37,895 bases of DNA from Rhodoferax sp. (GCA_011391545.1 JAABQI010000011.1:1-37895); one strand, 5' to 3'; positions 23,252 to 37,310 are shown, counted from the first letter of the stretch. Notes: generated by a model not told the origin, from the sequence alone. Numbers and translations are program-made.

Positions 23252-24823
23252 ATGAACCGTACCCGTTGTGACCGCACTCCCGCATGGGGCCAATTGCAAA
23301 CCGCGTTTGAGTCCACTGGTCGCGCTTTTGACGTGCGCCACGCTTTTGCCGCAGACCCTGCGCGTTTCGAGGCCTTCAGCCAAAGCGCGCCCCATGTGTT
23401 CGCCGACCTGTCCAAAAACCGGATCGACGTCGCGACCGAGCAGTTGCTGCTTGAACTGGCGCAGCAGACCGGGCTGGCGGTGCACCGCGATGCCATGTTC
23501 GCCGGTGAGGCGATCAACACCACCGAGCAGCGCGCCGTGATGCACTGGTTGTTGCGAACGCCGCCGCTGGATCCCGCCATGCCGGCGCAGTCGGTGCACC
23601 GGCACATGGCCGAGACGCTGCACGAGGTGCACACCACGCTGGACGCCATGCTGGTCTTTGCCGAAGCCATGCGCGCGGATGGACGCATCACCGACATTGT
23701 CAACATCGGCATTGGCGGCTCCGACCTCGGGCCGCAAATGGCGGTGCTGGCGCTTGACGAGTTTGTGTTGCCGGGCAAACGATTCCACTTCGTCTCGAAT
23801 GTGGACGGGCATGAGCTCAACGCGGTGCTCAGAAAAGTCAAGCCAGAGAGCACGCTGTTTCTGGTGGCTAGCAAGACCTTCACGACCATCGAGACCATGA
23901 CCAACGCGCAGTCAGCCAAGGCCTGGTTCGAGGCCAGCGGCGGCACCGACATTGCCCGGCATTTTGCCGCGCTCACCACCAACGTCGCGGCAGCCCGTGC
24001 CTTTGGCATCAGCGCCACGTTCGGATTTTGGGACTGGGTGGGCGGGCGTTATTCGGTGTGGTCGGCCATCGGCCTGCCGCTGGCGATCGCCATTGGCGCC
24101 CGGGGCTTCAAGGAATTTCTGGCCGGCGCCCATGCCATGGACGAGCACTTCCGCAACGCACCCCTGGGGCACAACCTGCCGGTGCGCCTGGGCTTGCTGG
24201 ACGTGTGGTACCGCAATTTTCATGGGTTCACCAGCCGCTCGGTGGCGCCCTACCACAGCGCGCTCAAACGCTACCCGGCCTACCTGCAGCAGCTCGAGAT
24301 GGAAAGCAACGGCAAGCGGGTGGATGCCGGCGGCACCACCTTGCCCTACGGCACGTCGCCGGTGGTCTGGGGCGAGCCCGGCACCAACGGCCAGCATGCC
24401 TATTTCCAGATGCTACACCAGGGCAGCGACGTGGTGCCGGTGGAATTTGTCGCGGTCAAAACGCCCAAGCATGATTTGCCCGGCCACCACAGACTGCTGC
24501 TGGCCAACGCGCTGGCACAGGCGCAGGCGCTGATGCTGGGCAAGGCGGACGCGGGCGGCCACAAGCACTTTGCCGGCAACCGTCCCAGCACCTTCTTGCT
24601 GCTCGATGAACTCGGCCCCGCCAGCCTCGGCGCCCTGATTGCGCTGCAGGAACACCGCGTGTTTGTCAGCGGCTCGGTCTGGGGCATCAACAGCTTCGAC
24701 CAGTGGGGCGTGGAGCTGGGCAAGGTGCTGGCCAAGGACGTGGCGGCGCGTCTCGACAGTGGGGATGCGACAGGCCTGGACGGCTCCACCGCCGGTTTGC
24801 TGGCGCGCTTGCGTCAGCCATGA
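23252..24823 (+). CDS. pgi: glucose-6-phosphate isomerase
   Basis: It interconverts glucose-6-P and fructose-6-P. The protein is about 523 residues with IGIGGSDLGPQMAVLAL in the first SIS domain, signature 1 around VGGRYSVWSAIGLPLAIAIG, PYGTSPVVWGEPGTNGQHAY, and signature 2 GSVWGINSFDQWGVELGK with the active-site Lys near the end. ATG 23252 (MNRTRCDRTPAW) has GGAATGAG about 7 bases upstream; the track ATG at 23240 has that GGA immediately abutting, so the later start is preferred. Together with zwf, hexR and tal it makes this a hexose and pentose phosphate locus. Confidence 0.94.
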   Translation: MNRTRCDRTPAWGQLQTAFESTGRAFDVRHAFAADPARFEAFSQSAPHVFADLSKNRIDVATEQLLLELAQQTGLAVHRDAMFAGEAINTTEQRAVMHWLLRTPPLDPAMPAQSVHRHMAETLHEVHTTLDAMLVFAEAMRADGRITDIVNIGIGGSDLGPQMAVLALDEFVLPGKRFHFVSNVDGHELNAVLRKVKPESTLFLVASKTFTTIETMTNAQSAKAWFEASGGTDIARHFAALTTNVAAARAFGISATFGFWDWVGGRYSVWSAIGLPLAIAIGARGFKEFLAGAHAMDEHFRNAPLGHNLPVRLGLLDVWYRNFHGFTSRSVAPYHSALKRYPAYLQQLEMESNGKRVDAGGTTLPYGTSPVVWGEPGTNGQHAYFQMLHQGSDVVPVEFVAVKTPKHDLPGHHRLLLANALAQAQALMLGKADAGGHKHFAGNRPSTFLLLDELGPASLGALIALQEHRVFVSGSVWGINSFDQWGVELGKVLAKDVAARLDSGDATGLDGSTAGLLARLRQP

Positions 24824-24842
24824 ACCGGCCGCTCAAACCATG

Positions 24843-25742
24843 CTATTCATGGGCTGATAAATAACTCGCTGCAAAGTTTTGCAGAGTGGCTTGGTAAAGC
24901 GCCGGGTTGGAGATATCCAGGTTGCTGTGCCTGGCGTTTTCCATGACTAGCCAATGCTTCGGCGGGCTGGCAGCGGCAAACAGGCGCTCGCCGAGCTGGA
25001 TCGGGATGGTGTCGTCATCACGGCCATGCATCATCAACAGCGGCGCCTGAACCTGGGTGATTTTGCCAATCGAATCAAAACTGTCCGGGAAAAACAGATT
25101 GAGCAGACTGCCCAGCATGCCCACCGTTCCTGCCACATCGTCAAAGCTGGTGAAGGCCGACTCCAGCACCAGGCCGCCAAAGTCTGCCGGGCTTTGCAGT
25201 CGGCTGGCCAGGTCCAGCGCGACGGCACTGCCCATGGAGTGACCGTAGATCACGCGTTTTTTGGCGTCGGGCTGGCGTTTCTTGAGTTCGCCCCAGGCCA
25301 ACTGCGCATCGGCCACGATGCTTTGCTCGGTGGGGATGAGCGCGCTGCTTTCGCCCCAGCCCCGGTAGTCCACCGCCAGCACCGAGAAGCCGGCCGTGCG
25401 CAGTGCCTCGATCTTGCGCTGGTTGCCAAACAAATTGCGGAATGTGCCGTGCAGGTACAAAAGTGTTGGGGCGTCAGGCGAGGCGTGCGGCAGCCACCAG
25501 ATGGCCACATGTTGCGGCGTGTCGGTGTTTGGCACACTGACCAAATACTGCTGGTCGCCGGATGGCAGAGCCGAAAAATCGGTGGGCACACCGGCAGTGG
25601 GGCGGTAAACGAGCAGGCGCTGTTTGGCATCAAGCCAGGCGCAGCCGCTGCTGGCTAGCAGTGCCAGAACCAGACCCAGTTGAAAAAAAACGGTCGTTAC
25701 ACTCACCGACTTGCAAGATTTCCAATTCACGCGCAGCTTCAT
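24843..25742 (-). CDS. alpha/beta hydrolase, probable lipoprotein (BEM46/ABHD13-like)
   Basis: A serine hydrolase of unknown substrate. After a basic n-region and hydrophobic TTVFFQLGLVLALLASSGC it has a plausible, slightly atypical lipobox Cys. The catalytic core shows the oxyanion segment LLYLHGTFRNLFGN, VDYRGWGESS, nucleophile elbow YGHSMGSAVALDLA, acid in MHGRDDDTIPI, and His in ARHSNLDI. The order matches membrane-anchored BEM46-type hydrolases. The track start at 25844 runs through the divergent neighbour. ATG 25742 is used because shorter GTG starts (for example 25706) leave the signal peptide without its positive charge. Its ATG overlaps the oppositely directed ATG of the next gene. 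Confidence 0.8.
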   Translation of the reverse strand: MKLRVNWKSCKSVSVTTVFFQLGLVLALLASSGCAWLDAKQRLLVYRPTAGVPTDFSALPSGDQQYLVSVPNTDTPQHVAIWWLPHASPDAPTLLYLHGTFRNLFGNQRKIEALRTAGFSVLAVDYRGWGESSALIPTEQSIVADAQLAWGELKKRQPDAKKRVIYGHSMGSAVALDLASRLQSPADFGGLVLESAFTSFDDVAGTVGMLGSLLNLFFPDSFDSIGKITQVQAPLLMMHGRDDDTIPIQLGERLFAAASPPKHWLVMENARHSNLDISNPALYQATLQNFAASYLSAHE

Positions 25743-26244
25743 GAAGAAATTGATTTGTATCGTCATCGGCCTGATTGTGGCGCAGCTGGCGCCGCTGGCA
25801 ATGGCCCAGCCAAGCGAGCCGGCACCCGCCAGCCAGAGCCCCAAGCTGCAATTGCAGCTCAGCCCCTACTCCTATCACTTTTCGCCCAGCGATGACCACA
25901 AGCCGGTCTTCATGGTCGGGCTGGAGCGAGAGCATGCCAGTGGCAAACTTGACGGCATCAGTTTTTTCAGCAACTCTTTTGGCCAGGAATGCCTGTACAT
26001 CTACCCTTGGGGCGGTGTTTACAAAAACATCTGGGGGGTTGGGCCCCTGTCGTTCAAATGGACGGCGGGTCTGCTGTACGGTTACAAAGAGCCCTATGAA
26101 AACAAGGTGCCGTTCAATTACAAGGGCTTTTCGCCCGGTGCCGTCTTCGCCCTGGCCTATGAGTTCAAGCCCGGCTGGTCAGCCCAGGTGAATGCGCTGG
26201 GCAACTCGGCGCTGATGCTCCAGTTGAATATGCCGGTCAAGTAA
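25741..26244 (+). CDS. small secreted or outer-membrane protein, barrel-like
   Basis: I do not recognise a named family. The 167-residue product has a clear signal peptide (MKKLICIVIGLIVAQLAPLAMA, cleavage near 22), then a Pro/Ser/Gln linker and alternating aromatic strands such as LQLQLSPYSYHFSP, KLDGISFFSNSFGQ, YIYPWGGVYKN, SFKWTAGLLYGY, AVFALAYEFKPG and NALGNSALMLQL. This pattern, ending in a short strand-like tail, suggests a small eight-stranded beta-barrel reminiscent of PagP-type lipid A acyltransferases, but no catalytic residues can be assigned. The ATG at 25741 fits the signal peptide; the track's earlier start adds an implausible leader. It is convergent with groEL across a shared hairpin. 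Confidence 0.7.
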   Translation: MKKLICIVIGLIVAQLAPLAMAQPSEPAPASQSPKLQLQLSPYSYHFSPSDDHKPVFMVGLEREHASGKLDGISFFSNSFGQECLYIYPWGGVYKNIWGVGPLSFKWTAGLLYGYKEPYENKVPFNYKGFSPGAVFALAYEFKPGWSAQVNALGNSALMLQLNMPVK

Positions 26245-26259
26245 AAAGCGACAAAGAAA

Positions 26260-26291
26260 AACCCCCGCAAGGCTCGCGCTTTGCGGGGGTT
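26260..26291. terminator. terminator between the secreted-protein gene and groEL
   Basis: A perfect 11-bp stem AACCCCCGCAA / TTGCGGGGGTT with a 10-base loop lies 25 bases beyond the groEL stop and 15 beyond the plus-strand stop. On the minus strand it is followed by TTTCTTTG, so it is best suited to ending groEL; on the plus strand only weak T runs follow. Confidence 0.8.
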
Positions 26292-26316
26292 GGCTTATAA
26301 AAATAAGCGTGTTGGG

Positions 26317-27987
<1,671 letters not shown>

Positions 27988-28033
27988 TCAAATAAATACG
28001 ATATGCGGTGTTTGACAAGAAAGCGCGCCGGCT

Positions 28034-28324
28034 TTACTTCTCGACAACGGCAAACAAATCATCTTCTTTCATGACCAACAGCTCATCGCCATCGACCTTG
28101 ACGGTCTGGCCGCTGTACTTGCCGAACAACACGCGGTCGCCGACCTTGACGGACATCGGGCTAAGTTCGCCCTTGTCGTTCTTTTTGCCCGGGCCAACGG
28201 CCAGCACTTCACCCTGATCGGGCTTTTCAGCGGCGCTGTCAGGAATGACGATGCCGGAAGCGGTGCGGGTTTCGTTTTCTACGCGTTTGACGATCACGCG
28301 GTCGTGCAGGGGACGAAGTTTCAT
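28034..28324 (-). CDS. groS: co-chaperonin GroES
   Basis: The heptameric lid of the GroEL cage, 96 residues: [20 protein letters not shown], the mobile loop [20 protein letters not shown], and the C-terminal [17 protein letters not shown]. The ATG at 28324 has AGGAG 5 bases upstream; the track ORF extends 35 codons into the leader and is wrong. A perfect CIRCE inverted repeat lies about 100 bases upstream. Confidence 0.97.
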   Translation of the reverse strand: MKLRPLHDRVIVKRVENETRTASGIVIPDSAAEKPDQGEVLAVGPGKKNDKGELSPMSVKVGDRVLFGKYSGQTVKVDGDELLVMKEDDLFAVVEK

Positions 28325-28422
28325 GGGGACTCCTATAAAGTTTGAAACAGGGGGTTGACAAAGGCCTCCAACATTGGTGTGGCGGTGGCCTGTAACTTTC
28401 AGAGGGATTGCCAACGCGATTG

Positions 28423-28449
28423 TTAGCACTCACCTCATGCGAGTGCTAA
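28423..28449. promoter_or_regulatory. CIRCE operator (HrcA site) of groESL
   Basis: TTAGCACTC-N9-GAGTGCTAA is an exact match to the CIRCE consensus bound by the HrcA heat-shock repressor. It lies just downstream of, and touching, the predicted -10 box, so HrcA binding should block transcription start. hrcA itself is not in the window. Confidence 0.97.
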
Positions 28450-28476
28450 TGATAAGGCCTTTTGGCCGGTTTTCAA
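28449..28476 (-). promoter_or_regulatory. sigma70-type promoter of groESL
   Basis: On the minus strand TTGAAA (28476-28471) and TATCAT (28454-28449) are separated by 16 bases. The start site would fall inside the CIRCE element. The -35 sits in CTCTTGAAAA, which also resembles the sigma32 -35 CTTGAA, but no CCCCAT-type -10 is at the right distance, so sigma70 with HrcA repression is the simpler reading. Confidence 0.65.
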
Positions 28477-28607
28477 GAGCACGAGTGACGATTGGCCCTA
28501 CTTTTGGGACGTTTGCGAAAAGTCTCGTGCAACGGACGGCGACAGGCGCGACGGTTTGCCCGGTGGGTCGAGCACCCTGCGCGCAGCGCGTTCCCCCGGG
28601 GGGTGAT

Positions 28608-29585
28608 TCAGTTGGGTGACGGCGTTGTCAGGGCGTTTGCCTGGTTGGGCGCCTCATGGTCCCGGTCCGGGCGCTTGTAGGGATCAACGTGCGTCATCAT
28701 GTTGATCACCCGGTGGCGCTGCATGACCCGGTTGCGCGCCGCCACGGCAATGTCGTGACCTTGCTCCACGCTCAGGGTGGCATCCACTTCCAGGTGGGCG
28801 TCCACCACAATCATGTCACCCATTTTGCGGGTGCGCACATCATGCACGCTGCTGATGCCGGGGGTGTCGATCAGGGTCTGGCGAATGGCCTGCACCTCGA
28901 CTTCGTCAACGGCACGGTCCATCAGGTCGTGCAGCGCGTCCCAGCCGAAACTCCAGCCCATGCGGGTCACCATGAAGCCCACCAGGGCGGCGGCGATCGG
29001 GTCAAGAATGGGGTAGCCCATCAGGTTGCCGATGATGCCGACCCCCACCACCAGCGATGACGCCGCGTCCGAGCGGGCGTGCCAGGCATTGGCCACCAGC
29101 ATGCTGCTTTTGACCCGCTTGGCCACCGACAGCATGTAGCGAAAGAGCAGTTCCTTGGCGACCAGTGCGCCCCCCGCCACCCACAGGGCCATGATGTGCA
29201 CCTTGGCGATCGAAGCGGGATCCTGCAATTTTGAGGCAGCCGACCACAGCATGCCCAGGCCCACCGCAAGCAACAATGCGCCCAGCACCAGTGATGCCGC
29301 CGTCTCAAAGCGTTGATGGCCGTAGGGGTGGTCCTGGTCGGCGTCCTTTTGACTGTGGTGGTTGGCAAACAGCACCACAAAGTCGGCCACCAGGTCAGAC
29401 AGGGTGTGAATGCCATCGGCAATCAAGGCCTGTGACTTGGCCAGGATGCCCACTGCAATCTGGGCAATGCTCAGCACCAGATTGACGGCCACGCTGACCC
29501 AGGTGGTACGCGATGCCGCCGTGGCGCGCTCGGCGGGCGTGAATTGGCTGTCTTCGTCGTTGTCGGGAAATTCGTCAGAACGCAT
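28608..29585 (-). CDS. cation diffusion facilitator transporter
   Basis: An inner-membrane proton-coupled exporter of divalent metals (Zn, Fe, Mn or Co) acting as a dimer. The 325 residues have six predicted membrane helices. Metal-site residues appear as ADGIHTLSDLVADF in helix 2 (His-x3-Asp) and WHARSDAASS in helix 5 (His-x3-Asp). DHPYGHQRFETAASL is the typical loop, and the C-terminal cytoplasmic domain (about 215-295) has SSVHDVRTRKMGDMIVVDAH. The His-x3-Asp pairs favour Zn-type selectivity, though this is a family trend only. The tail is His/Asp-rich. The 125 bases between its stop and the groESL promoter hold nothing I recognise. Confidence 0.92.
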   Translation of the reverse strand: MRSDEFPDNDEDSQFTPAERATAASRTTWVSVAVNLVLSIAQIAVGILAKSQALIADGIHTLSDLVADFVVLFANHHSQKDADQDHPYGHQRFETAASLVLGALLLAVGLGMLWSAASKLQDPASIAKVHIMALWVAGGALVAKELLFRYMLSVAKRVKSSMLVANAWHARSDAASSLVVGVGIIGNLMGYPILDPIAAALVGFMVTRMGWSFGWDALHDLMDRAVDEVEVQAIRQTLIDTPGISSVHDVRTRKMGDMIVVDAHLEVDATLSVEQGHDIAVAARNRVMQRHRVINMMTHVDPYKRPDRDHEAPNQANALTTPSPN

Positions 29586-29706
29586 GGGTCAATCAATCAG
29601 TGCATTGGCCTGAAGTTTAGGCCACAGAACGGCTGGCCATGATTGGCGGTGCATCGGCAGTCACGAATCCGGGCTCGGGTGCGGCATCCCTTCATACAAT
29701 CGCGCC

Positions 29707-30540
29707 ATGAATTTCTTAGACATGCTGCGCGCTACCGAGCGCCAAAACGGCTCCATGCTGTGCGTTGGGCTGGACCCCGAGCCGGCCAGGTTTCCGGCCG
29801 CCTTCAATGGCGATACCAGCAAAATTTACGACTTTTGCGCGGCCATCGTCGATGCCACGGCCGACCTGGTGAGCGCCTTCAAGCCACAAATTGCCTACTT
29901 TGCGGCGCACCGCGCCGAGGCGCAACTGGAGCGCCTGATGGCGCACATGCGCCGCGCCGCGCCGGGTGTGCCGGTCATTCTGGACGCCAAGCGCGGCGAC
30001 ATTGGCAGCACTGCCGAGCAATATGCAAAGGAAGCGTTTGAGCGCTACGGTGCTGACGCCGTCACGCTGTCGCCGTTCATGGGCTTCGACACCATTCAAC
30101 CTTACCTCAAGTACCACGGCAAGGGGGCCTTTTTACTGTGCCGCACCTCAAACCCGGGCGGTGATGATTTTCAGAACCAGCGGCTGGCCGGCGTCGCGGG
30201 CACACCTTTGTTATATGAGCACATTGCGCAACTGGCGCAGGGGCCGTGGAACATGAACGGCCAGCTGGGCCTGGTGGTGGGCGCGACCTACCCGGCCGAG
30301 ATCGCGCGGGTGCGCGCCCTGGCGCCGACGCTGCCGCTGTTGATTCCGGGCGTGGGCGCGCAGGGCGGTGATGCGCTGGCCACCGTCAAGGCGGGCTGGC
30401 GCGAGGATGGGCCGATCATCGTGAATTCATCGCGCGCCATTTTGTACGCTGCCCAAGGCGACGACTTTGCCCAGGCCGCGCGCCAGGAGGCGATCAAGAC
30501 CCGCGATCTGTTGCAGGCCGCCCGTTCAGATATTGCTTAA
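29707..30540 (+). CDS. pyrF: orotidine 5'-phosphate decarboxylase (type 2)
   Basis: It decarboxylates OMP to UMP, the last step of de novo pyrimidine synthesis. The 277 residues are of the long, type 2 class: [14 protein letters not shown] at 17-30, [12 protein letters not shown], the catalytic [11 protein letters not shown] with Lys near 95, [17 protein letters not shown] and [12 protein letters not shown]. It stands alone; its last 15 bases overlap the 3' end of the convergent CoA-transferase gene. Confidence 0.95.
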   Translation: MNFLDMLRATERQNGSMLCVGLDPEPARFPAAFNGDTSKIYDFCAAIVDATADLVSAFKPQIAYFAAHRAEAQLERLMAHMRRAAPGVPVILDAKRGDIGSTAEQYAKEAFERYGADAVTLSPFMGFDTIQPYLKYHGKGAFLLCRTSNPGGDDFQNQRLAGVAGTPLLYEHIAQLAQGPWNMNGQLGLVVGATYPAEIARVRALAPTLPLLIPGVGAQGGDALATVKAGWREDGPIIVNSSRAILYAAQGDDFAQAARQEAIKTRDLLQAARSDIA

Positions 30541-32496
30541 ATCGAGGGCCTCACCCGGCGCGACGCTGGCGGCCACGCCCCTTGCTTTCAGGAAACCGCC
30601 AGTGCCGTAGCGCGTCACGCGGCTGTAAAAGCGGCGCTTGAGCCGCTGCACCATGGTGGTGTAGGCGTCCAGCAAAGGCGGCAGAATGGTGAAGCTGTCG
30701 TAATTCACGACCACGTCCACCCGGTGCCCCAGCGGAGCCAGCAGTGCCGTGACCTGGTCCTCGATCGCCGTGACCTCGTCCGGGCTGGCCACCGACAGGC
30801 CTTCGAAGTTGACGAACAGCAGCTTGTGCGCGCGGTCCAGTTCCAGTCGCTGCGCCAGCGGGGCGGCCAGCAGTCGCGCGCGCAGGCCCATGGGCGCATC
30901 GGCAAACAGGGCGGCGTCCATGATGCTGAGCTGGGGGCTGATCAGCGGCACAAAATCCATCTGGTCCAGCACATCGCGCTGCAGGTCAACCCCGGCGGCA
31001 ATTTCAATCAGTTCCAGCGCAGGTGCCTGTTCGGTGCCGGTCAGGCGGAACACGCAGCGCTCGGTGACGTACAGCACCCGCTGGCCACGCCGGCGCGATT
31101 CGCGGGCGCTGAAGGTGCGGTGCTCCACCTGCTTGACGAATTTGCGGCAACTGCCCTCGCTGTCGATGTGCAGGCGCCCGTCTGCAATGCGCTCCTGCAG
31201 GTCACCGGCGGTGAAGGTGCCGACAAAAACCACGGTTTTGGCGTTCTGGCTGATGTTGATAAAGCCGCCGGCGCCGGCCAGCTTGGGGCCGAATTTGCTC
31301 ACGTTGAGGTTGCCCTCGGCATCGGCCTGGGCCAGCCCGAGCACCGCCACGTCAAGCCCGCCGCCGTCATAAAAATCGAACTGGCTGGGCTGGTCGATCA
31401 CGGCCTGCGCGTTGATGGCCGCGCCAAAGCTCAGGCCCCCGGCCGGAATGCCGCCAATCACGCCGGGCTCGGCGGTCAGGGTCAGCAAATCGAACACCTT
31501 TTCTTCTGCGGCCACGGTGGCCACGCCCTCGGGCATGCCAATGCCCAGGTTAACCACGCTGTTGGGCTTGAGTTCCAGCGCCGCACGCCGGGCAATAGCC
31601 TTGCGCTCACTCAAAGCCATGGGCTCGATCAAGTCGATGGGCACACGAATTTCGCCGGAGTAGGCCGGGTTGTAGGCCTCGGAAAAGGTCTGCATGTGGT
31701 GCGCCGGGTCGGTGGCAACCACCACTGCGTCCACCAGCACGCCGGGCACCTTGACGCTGCGCGGGTGCAGCGTGTTGCGCTCGGCCAGTCGCTCCACCTG
31801 GGCAATCACGATGCCGCCGCTGTTGCGCGCCGCCATGGCGATGGCCAGGGCCTCGAGCGTGAGGGCTTCGCGCTCCATGCTCAGGTTGCCGTCGGGGTCG
31901 GCGGTGGTGGCGCGGATGATGCCCACATGGATCGGAAACGCCTTGTAGAACAGGTAATCCCTGCCGTCGATCGCCATGCGCTGGACGATGTCCGCGGTGG
32001 TGACGGCGTTGAGCTTGCCACCGCCGTGGATCGGGTCAACGAAGGTGTCGAGTCCGACATGGGTGAGTGTGCCCGGCTTGCCGGCGGCAATGTCGCGAAA
32101 CAGGTGGGTGATCACGCCTTGCGGCAGGTTGTAGGCCTCTATTCGGTTGTCAATCGCCAACTGCTGCAGCGTGGGCACCAGTCCCCAATGGCCGCCGATG
32201 ACCTTGCGCACCAGGCCGTCATGGCCAAAGTGGTTCAGGCCCCGGCTCTGGCCGTCCCCCTGGCCGGCGGCATAGACCAGGGTGAGGTTTTGCGGTGCGC
32301 CCTGGCCGGTCTCTTCACGCGTCTGGATGAAGCGCGCCTCCAGCGCCACCGCAATTTCTTCAGCAAAACCGATGCCGACAAAGCCGCCGGTGGCCACCGT
32401 GTCGCCGTCGTGAATCAGGCGCACGGCCTCGGCTGCGCTGACCACCTTGTTGCGGCGCGCGCCGGTGGTATGCAGGTCATTGAACTGGGTGTGCAT
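30526..32496 (-). CDS. YdiF-type acyl-CoA:acetate/3-ketoacid CoA-transferase with C-terminal extension
   Basis: A family I CoA-transferase with both alpha- and beta-type halves fused, moving CoA between short-chain acids such as propionate, acetate or 3-keto acids. The alpha half has [19 protein letters not shown] (near 35-53); the beta half has [14 protein letters not shown] and the active-site Glu at about 343 in [15 protein letters not shown]. YdiF and propionate CoA-transferases are usually about 520-530 residues. This protein has 656; the extra 140 or so (from about 515) end in [20 protein letters not shown] and [20 protein letters not shown] 32496 is preferred, with AGGAG about 9 bases upstream. 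Substrate is not determinable. Confidence 0.88.
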   Translation of the reverse strand: MHTQFNDLHTTGARRNKVVSAAEAVRLIHDGDTVATGGFVGIGFAEEIAVALEARFIQTREETGQGAPQNLTLVYAAGQGDGQSRGLNHFGHDGLVRKVIGGHWGLVPTLQQLAIDNRIEAYNLPQGVITHLFRDIAAGKPGTLTHVGLDTFVDPIHGGGKLNAVTTADIVQRMAIDGRDYLFYKAFPIHVGIIRATTADPDGNLSMEREALTLEALAIAMAARNSGGIVIAQVERLAERNTLHPRSVKVPGVLVDAVVVATDPAHHMQTFSEAYNPAYSGEIRVPIDLIEPMALSERKAIARRAALELKPNSVVNLGIGMPEGVATVAAEEKVFDLLTLTAEPGVIGGIPAGGLSFGAAINAQAVIDQPSQFDFYDGGGLDVAVLGLAQADAEGNLNVSKFGPKLAGAGGFINISQNAKTVVFVGTFTAGDLQERIADGRLHIDSEGSCRKFVKQVEHRTFSARESRRRGQRVLYVTERCVFRLTGTEQAPALELIEIAAGVDLQRDVLDQMDFVPLISPQLSIMDAALFADAPMGLRARLLAAPLAQRLELDRAHKLLFVNFEGLSVASPDEVTAIEDQVTALLAPLGHRVDVVVNYDSFTILPPLLDAYTTMVQRLKRRFYSRVTRYGTGGFLKARGVAASVAPGEALDLSNI

Positions 32497-32588
32497 GGGT
32501 TGTCTCCTCAAGGCACGATTTATTATTGTTGCCACGCAATCATCGCGGCGTCTGCCCGTCAGTCTAAACCCGTTGGCTCACGCCGCTG

Positions 32589-35654
<3,066 letters not shown>

Positions 35655-35806
35655 GGTGGAGAGGCTCAAAAAATACGGTAAAAATGCACCGGACAACCTG
35701 CCATGATAGCCAATGGCGGCGTTTGGCTTGCCTTGGGCGGCCAGAGTGCGGTTTAAGGTGATGTGGGTGAGATGCCGGGCCAAAGGTCGCATCAGGGTGC
35801 TGTCCC

Positions 35807-35896
35807 AATCAACCGGGCGATGCGCTTTGCTGCGTGTCCCCCGTCCGCCGCGCGGACTCCGCCTTGACCTCCGCAAAGCGCATCGCCCGGCTGATT
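35807..35896. repeat. long inverted repeat between uvrA and the MFS gene
   Basis: Arms of 24 bases (35807-35830 and 35873-35896) match at 23 of 24 positions; each contains CCGGGCGATGCGCTTTGC. The 42-base loop holds a second hairpin GTCCGC-CGC-GCGGAC (35843-35857). It lies in the roughly 340-base divergent region between the uvrA and MFS starts. Apart from it, that region shows only weak promoter-like sequence and no convincing SOS box. It resembles a family-specific intergenic palindrome or a miniature element; no target duplication is evident. Confidence 0.75.
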
Positions 35897-35993
35897 CCAT
35901 GCGGCTGTGGATCGACCAGGCATTTGCCCATAATCGGGGACAATGCACGGCTTATAGCCCATCCGGGTTGAGCTTGAGATTTCGGAGAAGCCC

Positions 35994-37223
35994 TTGTCAG
36001 ATGTGAACGCGCCACTGGTGTCTGCCAGCGCCAAAACCGGGACTGCCATGACGGCGCTGGAATTGCGCGCCAGTTTTTCCCTGGCCTCCATTTTTGCCCT
36101 GCGCATGTTGGGCCTGTTCCTGATTTTGCCGGTGTTTGCCATCGAGGCGGCGCGTTACCCCGGTGGCGACGACGCCGCCATGGTCGGGCTGACCATGGGC
36201 ATTTATGGCCTGACACAGGCCATGCTGCAGTTTTTGTACGGCCTGGCCTCAGACCGGGTGGGCCGCAAACCCGTGATTGTTTTTGGCCTGCTGGTGTTTG
36301 CCGCCGGCAGCTTGGTGGCAGCCTGGGCGCCTTCGCTCACCTGGCTGGCCATTGGCCGCGCCGTGCAGGGGGCGGGCGCGGTGTCGGCCGCGGTGACGGC
36401 GCTGCTGGCTGACCAAACCCGCGACATCGTGCGCACCAAGTCGATGGCGATGGTGGGGGCCAGCATCGGCCTGATGTTTGCACTGTCGCTGGTGGCCGCG
36501 CCGGTGCTGGCGGGCTGGATCGGGCTGGTGGGAATTTTTGCCCTCACCGGGGTGCTGGCGCTGATGGGTGTTGCCGCAGTGATCTGGTGGGTTCCTGCCG
36601 AACCTTTGCAACACAAGAACCAGCCGCGGGGCAGGGTGGCTGATGTGCTGCACTCGCCGGCGCTGTTGCGCTTGAATTTTGGCGTTTTTGTGCTGCACGC
36701 GGTGCAACTGGCCATGTGGCTGGCCCTGCCAGCCATGCTGGTGCATGGGGGTCTGGCGCGCGAGGACCATTGGCAGGTGTACTTGCCTGCGGTGCTGGGC
36801 TCGTTCGTGGTGATGGGCGGCAGCCTGTTCCAGCTGGAAAAGCGCGGCTATTTGCGTGCCGTGTTTTTGACCTCGATCGGCCTGACGGCGCTGGTGCAGG
36901 CCGGACTCTGGGCGCAAGTGGGTGCAGCGCCAAGCATTGTGCTGTTGGGTGGGTTGCTGTTCGTGTTCTTTTATGGCTTCAATGTGCTCGAAGCCAGCCA
37001 GCCCAGCATCGTGTCGCGTTTGGCCCCGCCCGCCAGCCGCGGCGCGGCCATCGGGGTTTACAACACGCTGCAGTCGCTTGGCTTTTTTGCCGGTGGCATG
37101 GGGGGCGGCTGGCTCATGAAGCATGGCGGCGCCAGCGCACTGTTTGCGGTCTGCGCGGGCCTGATGCTGTTGTGGCTGGTGGTCGCCTGGCCGATGCAGG
37201 CGCCGGTGGCGCGCGGTCATTGA
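35994..37223 (+). CDS. MFS transporter (drug/metabolite efflux type)
   Basis: A 409-residue major facilitator superfamily permease with about twelve membrane helices. The loop 2-3 signature is YGLASDRVGRKPVIVFG and helix 4 has IGRAVQGAGAVSAAVTALLAD, typical of proton-coupled efflux carriers. The C-terminal half includes FYGFNVLEASQPSIVSRLAP and RGAAIGVYNTLQSLGFFAGG. It resembles YajR-type transporters without their extra C-terminal domain. It starts with TTG at 35994 (MSDVNAP), supported by GGAG at 35984-35987. In Burkholderiales this gene commonly sits between uvrA and ssb, as here. Substrate unknown. Confidence 0.9.
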   Translation: MSDVNAPLVSASAKTGTAMTALELRASFSLASIFALRMLGLFLILPVFAIEAARYPGGDDAAMVGLTMGIYGLTQAMLQFLYGLASDRVGRKPVIVFGLLVFAAGSLVAAWAPSLTWLAIGRAVQGAGAVSAAVTALLADQTRDIVRTKSMAMVGASIGLMFALSLVAAPVLAGWIGLVGIFALTGVLALMGVAAVIWWVPAEPLQHKNQPRGRVADVLHSPALLRLNFGVFVLHAVQLAMWLALPAMLVHGGLAREDHWQVYLPAVLGSFVVMGGSLFQLEKRGYLRAVFLTSIGLTALVQAGLWAQVGAAPSIVLLGGLLFVFFYGFNVLEASQPSIVSRLAPPASRGAAIGVYNTLQSLGFFAGGMGGGWLMKHGGASALFAVCAGLMLLWLVVAWPMQAPVARGH

Positions 37224-37310
37224 AATCCGTCAAAAGACGGCTAAACTGAAACATTGCGGTCCGTCCGCCCGGTGCCTGGTTGATGCACCGCAACACTCAA
37301 AGGAACAAGC

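Noticed and set aside
35905-35920. Possible LexA box CTGT-N8-CAGG near uvrA
   Set aside because: The right half lacks the ACAG core and the spacer is GC-rich; too weak to call.
37227-37240. CCGTC-AAAA-GACGG hairpin between the MFS gene and ssb
   Set aside because: Only 5 bp with no T tract, so not a credible terminator; no known operator match.
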